43,017 nt of DNA. It comes from Chlorobiota bacterium. Its GTDB lineage: Bacteria > Bacteroidota > Bacteroidia > Bacteroidales > Prolixibacteraceae. Positions 29,473 through 37,463 of this stretch are shown in pieces. Below the pieces are notes generated by a model. It was not told the origin of the DNA. It did no database searches and was given only the letters and a program-made list of their open reading frames with translations. Positions within the stretch are counted from its first letter, which is position 1. The number at the start of each line of letters is the position of its first letter. The translations under genes were made by a program, and so were the position numbers. The stretch lies in assembly GCA_013152355.1 (NCBI GenBank), contig JAADGO010000012.1, positions 1 to 43,017 on the forward strand, read 5' to 3'.

Positions 29473-30249
29473 ATGAATAATAGGATTAACCAACTCTTTG
29501 CAGCAAAAAAAGAAAATATATTATCGGTATATTTTACAGCCGGATACCCCAAATTGAACGATACGGGAAGCATTATTTATGAACTGGAAAAATCAGGAGC
29601 CGACCTGGTCGAAGTAGGTATCCCCTTCTCAGACCCGACCGCCGATGGCCCGGTTATCCAGCAAAGCAGCCATAAGGCACTGGAAAACGGCATGACCCTG
29701 AACTTGCTGTTTGAGCAACTGGCAGGCATCCGTGAGAAAGTATCCATTCCGCTTATTTTAATGGGGTACTTCAACCCGGTTTACCAATTTGGAGTAAAGG
29801 AGTTTTGTGAAAAATGCAATGAAACCGGCATTGACGGAGCTATCCTCCCCGACCTGCCCCTCGATGAGTACCTGGAAAACTACCAGCCTTTTTTCGAAAA
29901 AAACAACCTGCATAATATACTACTTATCACACCACAAACATCAGATAGCCGGATCAGGCAGGTAGATGCGGCCTCTACCGGGTTTATTTATATGGTTTCA
30001 TCGTCATCTACCACCGGGAAGAACCAGAAAGTGGAGGACTTCCATCAGGATTACTTCGAGAGGGTAAATAAGCTGAACTTAAAGAATCCACGATTAATCG
30101 GCTTTGGGATTTCGGATAAAGCAACCTTTAATAATGCCTGTAAATATGCAAGCGGGGCAATTATCGGGACTGCTTTTATTAAATCTTTTAACAAAAAAGA
30201 ACCTGTTACTGAAAGCATCCCAAAATTTATAAAGAGTATTATTGGATAA
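29473..30249 (+). CDS. trpA: Tryptophan synthase alpha chain
   Basis: YFTAGYPKLNDT, LVEVGIPFSDPTADGPVIQQSSHKAL, LMGYFNPVYQFG, ILPDLPLDEY; internal ATG at 29473 is the likely start. Confidence 0.95.
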   Translation: MNNRINQLFAAKKENILSVYFTAGYPKLNDTGSIIYELEKSGADLVEVGIPFSDPTADGPVIQQSSHKALENGMTLNLLFEQLAGIREKVSIPLILMGYFNPVYQFGVKEFCEKCNETGIDGAILPDLPLDEYLENYQPFFEKNNLHNILLITPQTSDSRIRQVDAASTGFIYMVSSSSTTGKNQKVEDFHQDYFERVNKLNLKNPRLIGFGISDKATFNNACKYASGAIIGTAFIKSFNKKEPVTESIPKFIKSIIG

Positions 30250-30274
30250 TCCTATTCGCTAAAAAACAATCCCC

Positions 30275-30294
30275 TTTAACTTTAAACAACTTCA
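30275..30294 (+). repeat. Dispersed intergenic 20-mer, copy 2
   Basis: TTTAACTTTAAACAACTTCA exact. Confidence 0.85.
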
Positions 30295-30440
30295 TATTCA
30301 GATAACATCCGATAATTCAGCAGGATATAAAGAATTAATTGGTTTTTATTTGTTAAATAGTGTTAATCTATATTCTACAACATACTAAAACCGGCCGTAT
30401 TTTGTTATTTTCAAAGCAAGTTCATTAAAACAGATTAGCT

Positions 30441-30632
30441 ATGTTTGAATACGCGAAAATAATTCTGCCAAAAGTTAGTTTTAGTAAACAACTGTTCAGG
30501 AAAGAGCTCCTAAAGTGTATCAGCTGGGTTGAAAAGGGGGAGGTAGAGAATTTACGCAACTGGTGTTTCGAAAACTTTGGGGAGATATACCCCGACATTC
30601 TGGAGGAAGTATTTTCGGGTATTGCCGCATAA
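30441..30632 (+). CDS. Small conserved-looking hypothetical protein (63 aa)
   Basis: MFEYAKIILPKVSFSKQLFRKELLKCISWVEKGEVENLRNWCFENFGEIYPDILEEVFSGIAA; plausible composition and start context; resembles short Bacteroidota proteins from memory. Confidence 0.55.
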   Translation: MFEYAKIILPKVSFSKQLFRKELLKCISWVEKGEVENLRNWCFENFGEIYPDILEEVFSGIAA

Positions 30633-30668
30633 TATGAACCTTGTACTGCTGCAGGCCTTATGCTTTTC

Positions 30669-30703
30669 ACTGAACAGGTTAGCCCTAACCTGCATCATTC
30701 AGT
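30669..30703. terminator. Compound inverted repeat between convergent genes
   Basis: ACTGAA-CAGGTTAG-CC-CTAACCTG-catca-TTCAGT between the 63-aa ORF and the aminotransferase; no strong T-tract. Confidence 0.45.
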
Positions 30704-30767
30704 TTTGGCAATATATACCCAAAAATAATCAATATTAATAATTTGCTCGCAGCTGATCCCCCAATGT

Positions 30768-31997
30768 TTATTCAACAACATTCTCCTGGTATTTTGGCCT
30801 CACCTTGCTCCCCGGGTATACCTTCAATGCTTCTTCCAATATTTTCAGGCATACAGCCAGGCTTTCCTTTTCCAGGACATAAGCGATCCTGACCTCATCT
30901 TTGCCAAGCCCCGATTGGGTATAGAAGCCGGAAGCAGGAGCCAGGAACAACGTTTGGTTCTCATACTCGAAATCTGTTAACAGCCACTGGCAAAACTTGT
31001 CAGCATCATTAACCGGCAACCTGGCTACCGTGTAAAAGGCACCCATCGGTATAGGGGAATATACGCCGTCAATCCTGTTTAAACCGTCAATTAAAAATTT
31101 CCTTCTTTCTACATACTCGTTATAAGTATTGAGCATGTATTCACCATCGTCATCCAATGAAGCCTCGGCTGCAATTTGCCCGATTAACGGAGGGCTCAAC
31201 CGTGCCTGGCAAAACTTCATCAGGTTCTTCTTCACCTCTTCATTTTTACATACTAAAGCACCAATACGCAATCCACATTCACTGTAGCGTTTGGATACTG
31301 AATCTACAAGGATCACATTTTGTTCGATGCCGTCTAAATGAAAAGCTGAAATATAAGGAGCTCCGGTATAGCAGAATTCCCGGTAAACTTCATCAGAAAA
31401 AAGGAATAAATCGTATTTCTTAACCAGGTCACGTATTTTGTTCATTTCGTCCCTGGTATACAAGTAACCGGTCGGGTTGTTTGGGTTGCATATCATAAAC
31501 CCTTTGGTCCTGGAGGTTATCAGTTTTTCAAATTTCTCAACCGGAGGCAATGCAAAACCTTCGTCAATTTTTGCGGCAATTGATTTAATAACTGCTCCTG
31601 CAACAATAGCAAATGCTTCATAGTTGGCGTATGCAGGCTCGGGGACAATGATTTCATCGCCCGGGTCGAGGCATGCCATAAATGCAAAAGTAACTGCCTC
31701 ACTTCCGCCTGTGGTAACTATTATATCATCCGCATCAACATTGATGTTAAATTTATGGTAGTACTTTGCCAATTTCTCCCGGTAAGACTTTATTCCGTCA
31801 CTTGGCGTATATTCCAATATCTTCCGGTCAATCGACCTAATTGCATCAATTGCACTTTGCGGCGTTTGAATATCAGGCTGCCCAATGTTCAAATGATATA
31901 CCTTCCTCCCCATTTCCTTAGCCTTATTGGCATAAGGAACCAATTTCCTGATAGGAGAATCCGGCATTAATCTTCCTCTTTCTGAAGTAACTGGCAT
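30768..31997 (-). CDS. Pyridoxal-phosphate aminotransferase class I/II (aspartate aminotransferase-like)
   Basis: YHLNIGQPDIQTPQSAIDAI, TTGGSEAVTFAFMACLDPGDEIIVPEPAYANY, ICNPNNPTGYLYTRDEM, SVSKRYSECGLRIGAL. Likely start MPVTSERG at 31997. Confidence 0.93.
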   Translation of the reverse strand: MPVTSERGRLMPDSPIRKLVPYANKAKEMGRKVYHLNIGQPDIQTPQSAIDAIRSIDRKILEYTPSDGIKSYREKLAKYYHKFNINVDADDIIVTTGGSEAVTFAFMACLDPGDEIIVPEPAYANYEAFAIVAGAVIKSIAAKIDEGFALPPVEKFEKLITSRTKGFMICNPNNPTGYLYTRDEMNKIRDLVKKYDLFLFSDEVYREFCYTGAPYISAFHLDGIEQNVILVDSVSKRYSECGLRIGALVCKNEEVKKNLMKFCQARLSPPLIGQIAAEASLDDDGEYMLNTYNEYVERRKFLIDGLNRIDGVYSPIPMGAFYTVARLPVNDADKFCQWLLTDFEYENQTLFLAPASGFYTQSGLGKDEVRIAYVLEKESLAVCLKILEEALKVYPGSKVRPKYQENVVE

Positions 31998-32306
31998 ATA
32001 ATAATAAGATAATATTAAAAAAGCGCTAAGATACAACTTACAGTTTGAAATTAAAACAATGTAATTTGTTTTAAAGTATAGTATTATAAATAATTTAACC
32101 TGTATGTTTCCCGTGAAAAAGCATAATTGGCTATTTATGTGGGGGATAATCAGATTAACCCCTGAAAACGAAACAGAAACCAGGCTTTTGGAACATTATT
32201 TTTTATCCTTCGTTTCGTTATCATTTAAATAAAAAAAGCTTATTTTTATCATGTTTTTAAAATAAATTGATATTTAGTTTTGGATTAAACTTAAAAGGCC
32301 AATAAT

Positions 32307-33419
32307 ATGATTATAGGAATACCGAAAGAGATCAAAAATAGCGAAAACAGGGTGGCTTTAATCCCGGCAGGAGCGGCAGAGTTGGTAAAACGCGGACATG
32401 AAGTGTATGTACAGGCATCAGCCGGGGCGGGTAGTGGTTTCCTTGATGATGATTACACCGCTGCAGGTGCAAAGATATTACCTTCGATAGAAGACGTATA
32501 TGGAATAGCCGAGATGATTATTAAGGTAAAAGAACCCATCGAACAAGAATACAGGCTGGTGAAGGAAGGTCAGGTATTATACACCTATTTTCATTTTGCC
32601 TCTTCAGAAAAGCTTACAAAAGCAATGATTGAGAGTAAATCGGTTTGCCTGGCTTATGAAACAGTGGAGCTTGATAACCGTACACTACCTTTATTGATAC
32701 CGATGAGTGAGGTTGCCGGCCGTATGTCAGTCCAGGAAGGTGCAAAATTCCTTGAAAAAACCTTTGGAGGCTATGGGGTATTGCTGGGAGGAGTACCGGG
32801 CGTACCCCCAGCCAAGACCCTTATCATTGGAGGAGGTATTGTTGGTACAGAGGCGGCCAAAATGGCTGCCGGTCTTGGCGCCGATGTTACCATAATGGAT
32901 GTCAGCCTGCCGCGCCTTCGTTACCTGGATGATATTATGCCCGCAAATGTTAAAACAATGATGAGTAACGAATACAATATCCGGGAAATGGTGCAGGTAC
33001 ATGACCTGATTATCGGAGCTGTTTTAATACCGGGGGCAAAAGCACCCAAACTGGTAACCCGCGATATGTTGAAGATAATGAGGGCAGGGACTGTAATGGT
33101 GGACGTGGCTGTAGACCAGGGCGGCTGCTTTGAGACAACAGTTGCCACAACCCATGCCGACCCTACTTTTATAATCGATGATGTGATCCACTATTGTGTG
33201 GCGAACATGCCCGGCGCAGTGCCTCGTACTTCTACGCTGGCACTAACCAATGCAACTTTGCCCTATGCAATCAGGATAGCTGAAAAGGGCTGGAAGAGGG
33301 CATGTGCCGAAGATAGGGCATTGCGGAAAGGATTGAATGTTGTAAACGGCAAAGTAGTTTATGAAGGAGTTGCCGAAGCATTTAACCTTCCTTATGTGGA
33401 AGCAGGAGAGCTACTATAA
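32307..33419 (+). CDS. ald: Alanine dehydrogenase
   Basis: MIIGIPKEIKNSENRVALIPAGAAELVKRGHEVYV, IKVKEPIEQEY, IIGGGIVGTEAAKMAAGLGADVTI, HYCVANMPGAVPRTST. Confidence 0.96.
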   Translation: MIIGIPKEIKNSENRVALIPAGAAELVKRGHEVYVQASAGAGSGFLDDDYTAAGAKILPSIEDVYGIAEMIIKVKEPIEQEYRLVKEGQVLYTYFHFASSEKLTKAMIESKSVCLAYETVELDNRTLPLLIPMSEVAGRMSVQEGAKFLEKTFGGYGVLLGGVPGVPPAKTLIIGGGIVGTEAAKMAAGLGADVTIMDVSLPRLRYLDDIMPANVKTMMSNEYNIREMVQVHDLIIGAVLIPGAKAPKLVTRDMLKIMRAGTVMVDVAVDQGGCFETTVATTHADPTFIIDDVIHYCVANMPGAVPRTSTLALTNATLPYAIRIAEKGWKRACAEDRALRKGLNVVNGKVVYEGVAEAFNLPYVEAGELL

Positions 33420-33451
33420 TTCCAAAAAGACACAAATTTCCTAACTATATC

Positions 33452-33477
33452 AGCCCGGTAATCCGCCGGGCTTTTTA
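33452..33477 (+). terminator. Intrinsic terminator downstream of ald
   Basis: AGCCCGG-taatccg-CCGGGCTTTTTATTT. Confidence 0.8.
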
Positions 33478-33544
33478 TTTCTGTTTTAATACCCTATTAT
33501 TACATTCAATTTCTGTATATTTATATTCAATCAGGCATCTGGAA

Positions 33545-34366
33545 ATGAAAATAACTAAAAACAGGCTATACGAAATCATTTTTGAAGCCGATACAAAGGA
33601 AGGAAAGGCCTTTGATATTGTTTTATTGATCGTCATTGTGTTAAGTATTGCTTTTGTAATGCTCGAAAGTGTTGAGTCGATTAATAATCAATACTCAAAA
33701 GTCTTAAAGGTATCTGAGTGGATGATCACCGTGATATTTACAATTGAATATATTTTCCGCATAGCCATAGTCAGGAAGCCCTGGAAATACATTACCAGTT
33801 TTTTTGGGGTTATTGACCTTTTATCGGTACTTCCGACCTACCTTAGTTTGATTTTTATTGGAAGCCATAGTCTTGTTGTAATCCGTGTTATCAGGCTTTT
33901 GAGGATTTTCAGGGTTCTTAAATTAAGCCGCTACACCAGTGCCGGGAGAAGCCTCGCTAAAGCATTGTGGGCCAGTCGGGGGAAAATAAGTGTCTTCCTC
34001 TTTTTTGTACTTACTCTGGTAATTATTGTTGGTACTATTATGTATCTGATCGAAGGCGAAGAAAATGGTTTTAACAGCATACCACGTAGTATCTACTGGG
34101 CAATTGTAACATTAACAACAGTGGGCTATGGCGATATTTCCCCGGTTACTCCCCTGGGGCAATTATTAGCCAGTATTGTTATGATTACGGGTTACGCAAT
34201 AATTGCAGTACCCACCGGGATTGTTACGGCCGAGATTATAAAACCTTCGGTAAAAGGCAATACCCAGGTTTGCCCTTATTGCCTTTATGATAAACATGAG
34301 GATCATGCAAAGTTTTGTTTAAGATGCGGTACTGAATTGAATCCTGCTTCCAAAGATACTGGCTGA
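33545..34366 (+). CDS. Voltage-gated-type 6TM potassium channel with C-terminal zinc-ribbon-like motif
   Basis: S4-like VIRVIRLLRIFRVLKLSRY, selectivity filter TLTTVGYGDISP, C-terminal CPYCLYDKHEDHAKFCLRCGTEL. Confidence 0.9.
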   Translation: MKITKNRLYEIIFEADTKEGKAFDIVLLIVIVLSIAFVMLESVESINNQYSKVLKVSEWMITVIFTIEYIFRIAIVRKPWKYITSFFGVIDLLSVLPTYLSLIFIGSHSLVVIRVIRLLRIFRVLKLSRYTSAGRSLAKALWASRGKISVFLFFVLTLVIIVGTIMYLIEGEENGFNSIPRSIYWAIVTLTTVGYGDISPVTPLGQLLASIVMITGYAIIAVPTGIVTAEIIKPSVKGNTQVCPYCLYDKHEDHAKFCLRCGTELNPASKDTG

Positions 34367-34503
34367 TGCCCGGGCTGACGGCTACAAAAAGTAGTCAAGG
34401 GAACCTTTAAAAACAAATCAAAAATTGTGAATATTTAAATGTGGTTATAGGATGGTCGGCAAATCCTATTAGCTATATTTGTTTTAGAATAAAAAAATAT
34501 TGC

Positions 34504-35298
34504 ATGAAACAATACCTTGAATTACTGGAGCATGTTTTGTCAACCGGTGCTAAAAAGGAGGACAGGACGGGGACCGGGACGATAAGTGTCTTTGGGCATC
34601 AGATGCGGTTTAATTTAGAAGAAGGTTTCCCTGTATTAACCACAAAGAAACTGCACCTGAAATCTATCATCTATGAGCTTTTATGGTTTTTAAAAGGCGA
34701 CACTAATATAAAATATTTACAGGATCATGGTGTTCGGATCTGGAATGAATGGGCCGATGAGAATGGCAACCTCGGGCATATTTATGGTTACCAATGGCGG
34801 TCTTGGCCAACTCCTGATGGCAACCATATCGACCAGATAACAGAGGTAGTTAAAGGAATACAAAATAACCCTTATTCACGCAGGCTTTTGGTAAGTGCAT
34901 GGAATGTGGGAGAGCTTGATAAGATGAACCTGCCGCCATGCCACATCCTTTTCCAGTTTTATGTGGCGAATGGGAAACTTTCGTGCCAGTTGTACCAACG
35001 CAGTGCCGACATTTTCCTTGGAGTGCCTTTCAATATTGCCTCGTATGCACTTCTCACTATGATGATGGCGCAGGTAACCGGGCTTCAGTTAGGTGATTTT
35101 GTCCACACTTTAGGCGATGGGCATATTTACCTGAACCACATTGAACAGGTTAAGCTGCAACTAACCCGCAAACCTTATTCGTTACCAGAAATGAAAATTA
35201 ATCCCGATAGAAAGTCTATATTCGACTTCGAATTTGAGGATTTTGAACTGGTTAATTACCGGGCGCATCCTCATATAAAGGGGAAAGTCGCTGTATAA
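34504..35298 (+). CDS. thyA: Thymidylate synthase
   Basis: [71 protein letters not shown]. Confidence 0.97.
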   Translation: MKQYLELLEHVLSTGAKKEDRTGTGTISVFGHQMRFNLEEGFPVLTTKKLHLKSIIYELLWFLKGDTNIKYLQDHGVRIWNEWADENGNLGHIYGYQWRSWPTPDGNHIDQITEVVKGIQNNPYSRRLLVSAWNVGELDKMNLPPCHILFQFYVANGKLSCQLYQRSADIFLGVPFNIASYALLTMMMAQVTGLQLGDFVHTLGDGHIYLNHIEQVKLQLTRKPYSLPEMKINPDRKSIFDFEFEDFELVNYRAHPHIKGKVAV

Positions 35299-35339
35299 GA
35301 GCCCTTTCCTTCACACAGTAATTTTAGAAATACATACAG

Positions 35340-35840
35340 ATGATTCATAAAAACATATCAATAATCGTTGCCATTGCTGAAAACTTTGCAATCGGTAAAG
35401 ACAACGACCTGCTTTTCCACCTGCCAAACGACCTGAAACGTTTCAAACAAATAACATCGGGGCATACTATTATCATGGGGCGGAATACATTACTGTCGCT
35501 GCCCAAATGGCCTTTGCCCAACCGCCGGCACATTGTTATTACCGATAATAAGCAGGATAATTTCCCCGGATGTGAAATAGTCTTTTCAATAGAAGAGGCA
35601 GTTAATCTTTTACAAAATGAGGAAGAAGCTTTTATAATCGGGGGCGGCTCAATATACAGGCAGTTTTACCCTTTGTCGGGGAAGTTGTACCTTACACTGG
35701 TACATAAAAGTTTTGATGCGGATGTATTTTTTCCTGAGATTGCATGGGGCGAATGGGAAGAAATATCAAGGGAAGATCATTTTGACGAGAAAAACAGATT
35801 TAATTATTCCTATCTAAACCTGAAACGCAAGGATATTTAA
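35340..35840 (+). CDS. folA: Dihydrofolate reductase
   Basis: ISIIVAIAENFAIGKDNDLLFHLPNDLKRFKQITSGHTIIMGRNTLLSLP, AFIIGGGSIYRQF. Confidence 0.95.
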   Translation: MIHKNISIIVAIAENFAIGKDNDLLFHLPNDLKRFKQITSGHTIIMGRNTLLSLPKWPLPNRRHIVITDNKQDNFPGCEIVFSIEEAVNLLQNEEEAFIIGGGSIYRQFYPLSGKLYLTLVHKSFDADVFFPEIAWGEWEEISREDHFDEKNRFNYSYLNLKRKDI

Positions 35841-35986
35841 CCTACTGTAGGTCAGTAGAAGATGTATTATATCAAGTCGCCAGCAACTAATTATCTGATG
35901 ATATTTTTATTCAAAGATTAAACCTTTTGCAATCTGTTTTATCTAAACGGTTAGTTCCATTTAATTAACAATTAAACATCATTATT

Positions 35987-36823
35987 ATGAAAATCAGGAT
36001 TTATGTACTAATCGCAATACTGGGCATCGTGTTTACTGCCTGTGAAAAGAATAACCCCGTAAAAGAAGGGCTCACAGAAAAATCATTACAGTTGGTAGCA
36101 GATGAGGCTGACGCAACAGCTATAATCGATGATATTATGAAAGATATTGACTTTTACTCTGAAATAGGTGAAGGCATGAATTTAAAATCGGCAGCTGTTG
36201 ACGGCGGTTGTCCTGTAATTACCGTAGAACGAGGAGATGACAATGGTTGGCCGCGCACAGTTACCATTGATTTTGGAGACGGATGCGAAACAAGGAACGG
36301 GAAGATAAAGTCGGGGAAAGTCATTATCACAAAATCAGCTAAATGGAAAGAAGAAGGGGCCACACGCTCAGTCACTTTCGAAGAATTCTATGTCAACGGA
36401 GCATTGGTTGAAGGGACAAAAAATATTATAAACGATGGGGAAAAGAATGGTGTTTGGTCGTTCTCTATCAACAATTCCATTACCATTACCCTGGACGATA
36501 CGATCAAAGTTTCAAGGACAGCAGTCAAAACCCGTGAGTTTATTGCCGGTTTTGACACTCCCAGGAACCGGGCAGACGACCTTATCCATGTAAGCGGCAC
36601 TGTTACGGTTAACCGGAACGGGAAAACCTACACACGTGAAATTACCAGCCCATTGGTAATCAATGGTGCATGCAGGTTTATTGTGGCAGGGGTGGTTGAA
36701 ATCACCAGAAACGATGAAATTATCACACTGGATTATGGCGATGGCTCATGCGACTCAAAAGCAACGATCTCGAAAGGAGGCGAAACCAGAGAGATAGACC
36801 TTGCAAAACGAAGGAGGCATTAA
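35987..36823 (+). CDS. Putative lipoprotein, unknown function
   Basis: 278 aa; MKIRIYVLIAILGIVFTACEKNN lipobox; two related segments TIDFGDGCETRNGKI and TLDYGDGSCDSKATI. Confidence 0.75.
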   Translation: MKIRIYVLIAILGIVFTACEKNNPVKEGLTEKSLQLVADEADATAIIDDIMKDIDFYSEIGEGMNLKSAAVDGGCPVITVERGDDNGWPRTVTIDFGDGCETRNGKIKSGKVIITKSAKWKEEGATRSVTFEEFYVNGALVEGTKNIINDGEKNGVWSFSINNSITITLDDTIKVSRTAVKTREFIAGFDTPRNRADDLIHVSGTVTVNRNGKTYTREITSPLVINGACRFIVAGVVEITRNDEIITLDYGDGSCDSKATISKGGETREIDLAKRRRH

Positions 36824-36839
36824 TATTAATATGGATAAG

Positions 36840-36870
36840 GAAGCCATCTCCTAAAAGGGATGGCTTCTTT
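36840..36870 (+). terminator. Intrinsic terminator downstream of the lipoprotein gene
   Basis: GAAGCCATC...GATGGCTTCTTT. Confidence 0.6.
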
Positions 36871-36925
36871 ATGTTAGGTAAGTAAAAAACTGTTTAAAAA
36901 TATCACTTCCCCTCAATAATTTGAA

Positions 36926-36945
36926 TTTAACTTTAAACAACTTCA
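36926..36945 (+). repeat. Dispersed intergenic 20-mer, copy 3
   Basis: TTTAACTTTAAACAACTTCA exact. Confidence 0.85.
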
Positions 36946-36966
36946 TTATAAGCAAGCATAAGCCTA

Positions 36967-36997
36967 TTGTGTATCACATTAATTTTAATTATTTTTG
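36967..36997 (+). promoter_or_regulatory. Putative Bacteroidota promoter for rpsO
   Basis: TTG (36967-36969), 20-nt spacer, TATTTTTG (36990-36997). Confidence 0.65.
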
Positions 36998-37025
36998 CAC
37001 AGCTTTTTTTTGAAGCCAGATAATT

Positions 37026-37062
37026 TTACACCGTTGTTATTGAGAGCGATGCTGCGGTGTAA
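37026..37062 (+). promoter_or_regulatory. Stem-loop in the rpsO 5' leader, candidate S15 autoregulatory element
   Basis: TTACACCG-(21 nt)-CGGTGTAA, perfect 8-bp stem 28 bp upstream of the rpsO ATG. Confidence 0.5.
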
Positions 37063-37090
37063 TCATTGTATAACGTTAGTAAAATTTAAT

Positions 37091-37360
37091 ATGTATTTAA
37101 CAGGAGAAAAGAAAAAAGAGATTTTTGCCCAGTTAGGCAAAGGAGAACAAGACACAGGTAGTGCAGAAGGCCAGATCGGGCTGTTCACATTCAGGATAAA
37201 TCACCTGACAGAACACCTTAAGGTCAATAAAAAAGACCACAGCACAAGGCGTGCATTGATTAAGTTAGTAGGGAAAAGGCGTAGCTTGCTTGATTACCTG
37301 AAAAGCAAAGATATAGAACGCTACCGGGCTATTATTAAAGAGCTGGGATTACGTAAGTAA
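37091..37360 (+). CDS. rpsO: 30S ribosomal protein S15
   Basis: [44 protein letters not shown]...[27 protein letters not shown]; internal ATG at 37091. Confidence 0.96.
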   Translation: MYLTGEKKKEIFAQLGKGEQDTGSAEGQIGLFTFRINHLTEHLKVNKKDHSTRRALIKLVGKRRSLLDYLKSKDIERYRAIIKELGLRK

Positions 37361-37371
37361 AAAAAATAGAG

Positions 37372-37401
37372 AAAAGGCAATGCTTGACATTGCCTTTTTT
37401 T
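37372..37401 (+). terminator. Intrinsic terminator between rpsO and pnp
   Basis: AAAAGGCAATG-cttga-CATTGCCTTTTTTT. Confidence 0.85.
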
Positions 37402-37463
37402 GTAATTTAGGCAAAATTCCTCACCACCCATTTTTTTAACAATGAAATTATAATTAAAACATT

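Noticed and set aside
32167-32219. AACGAAAC...GTTTCGTT inverted repeat upstream of ald
   Set aside because: Short arms with a loop of about 37 nt in AT-rich DNA; plausible by chance and no supporting context.
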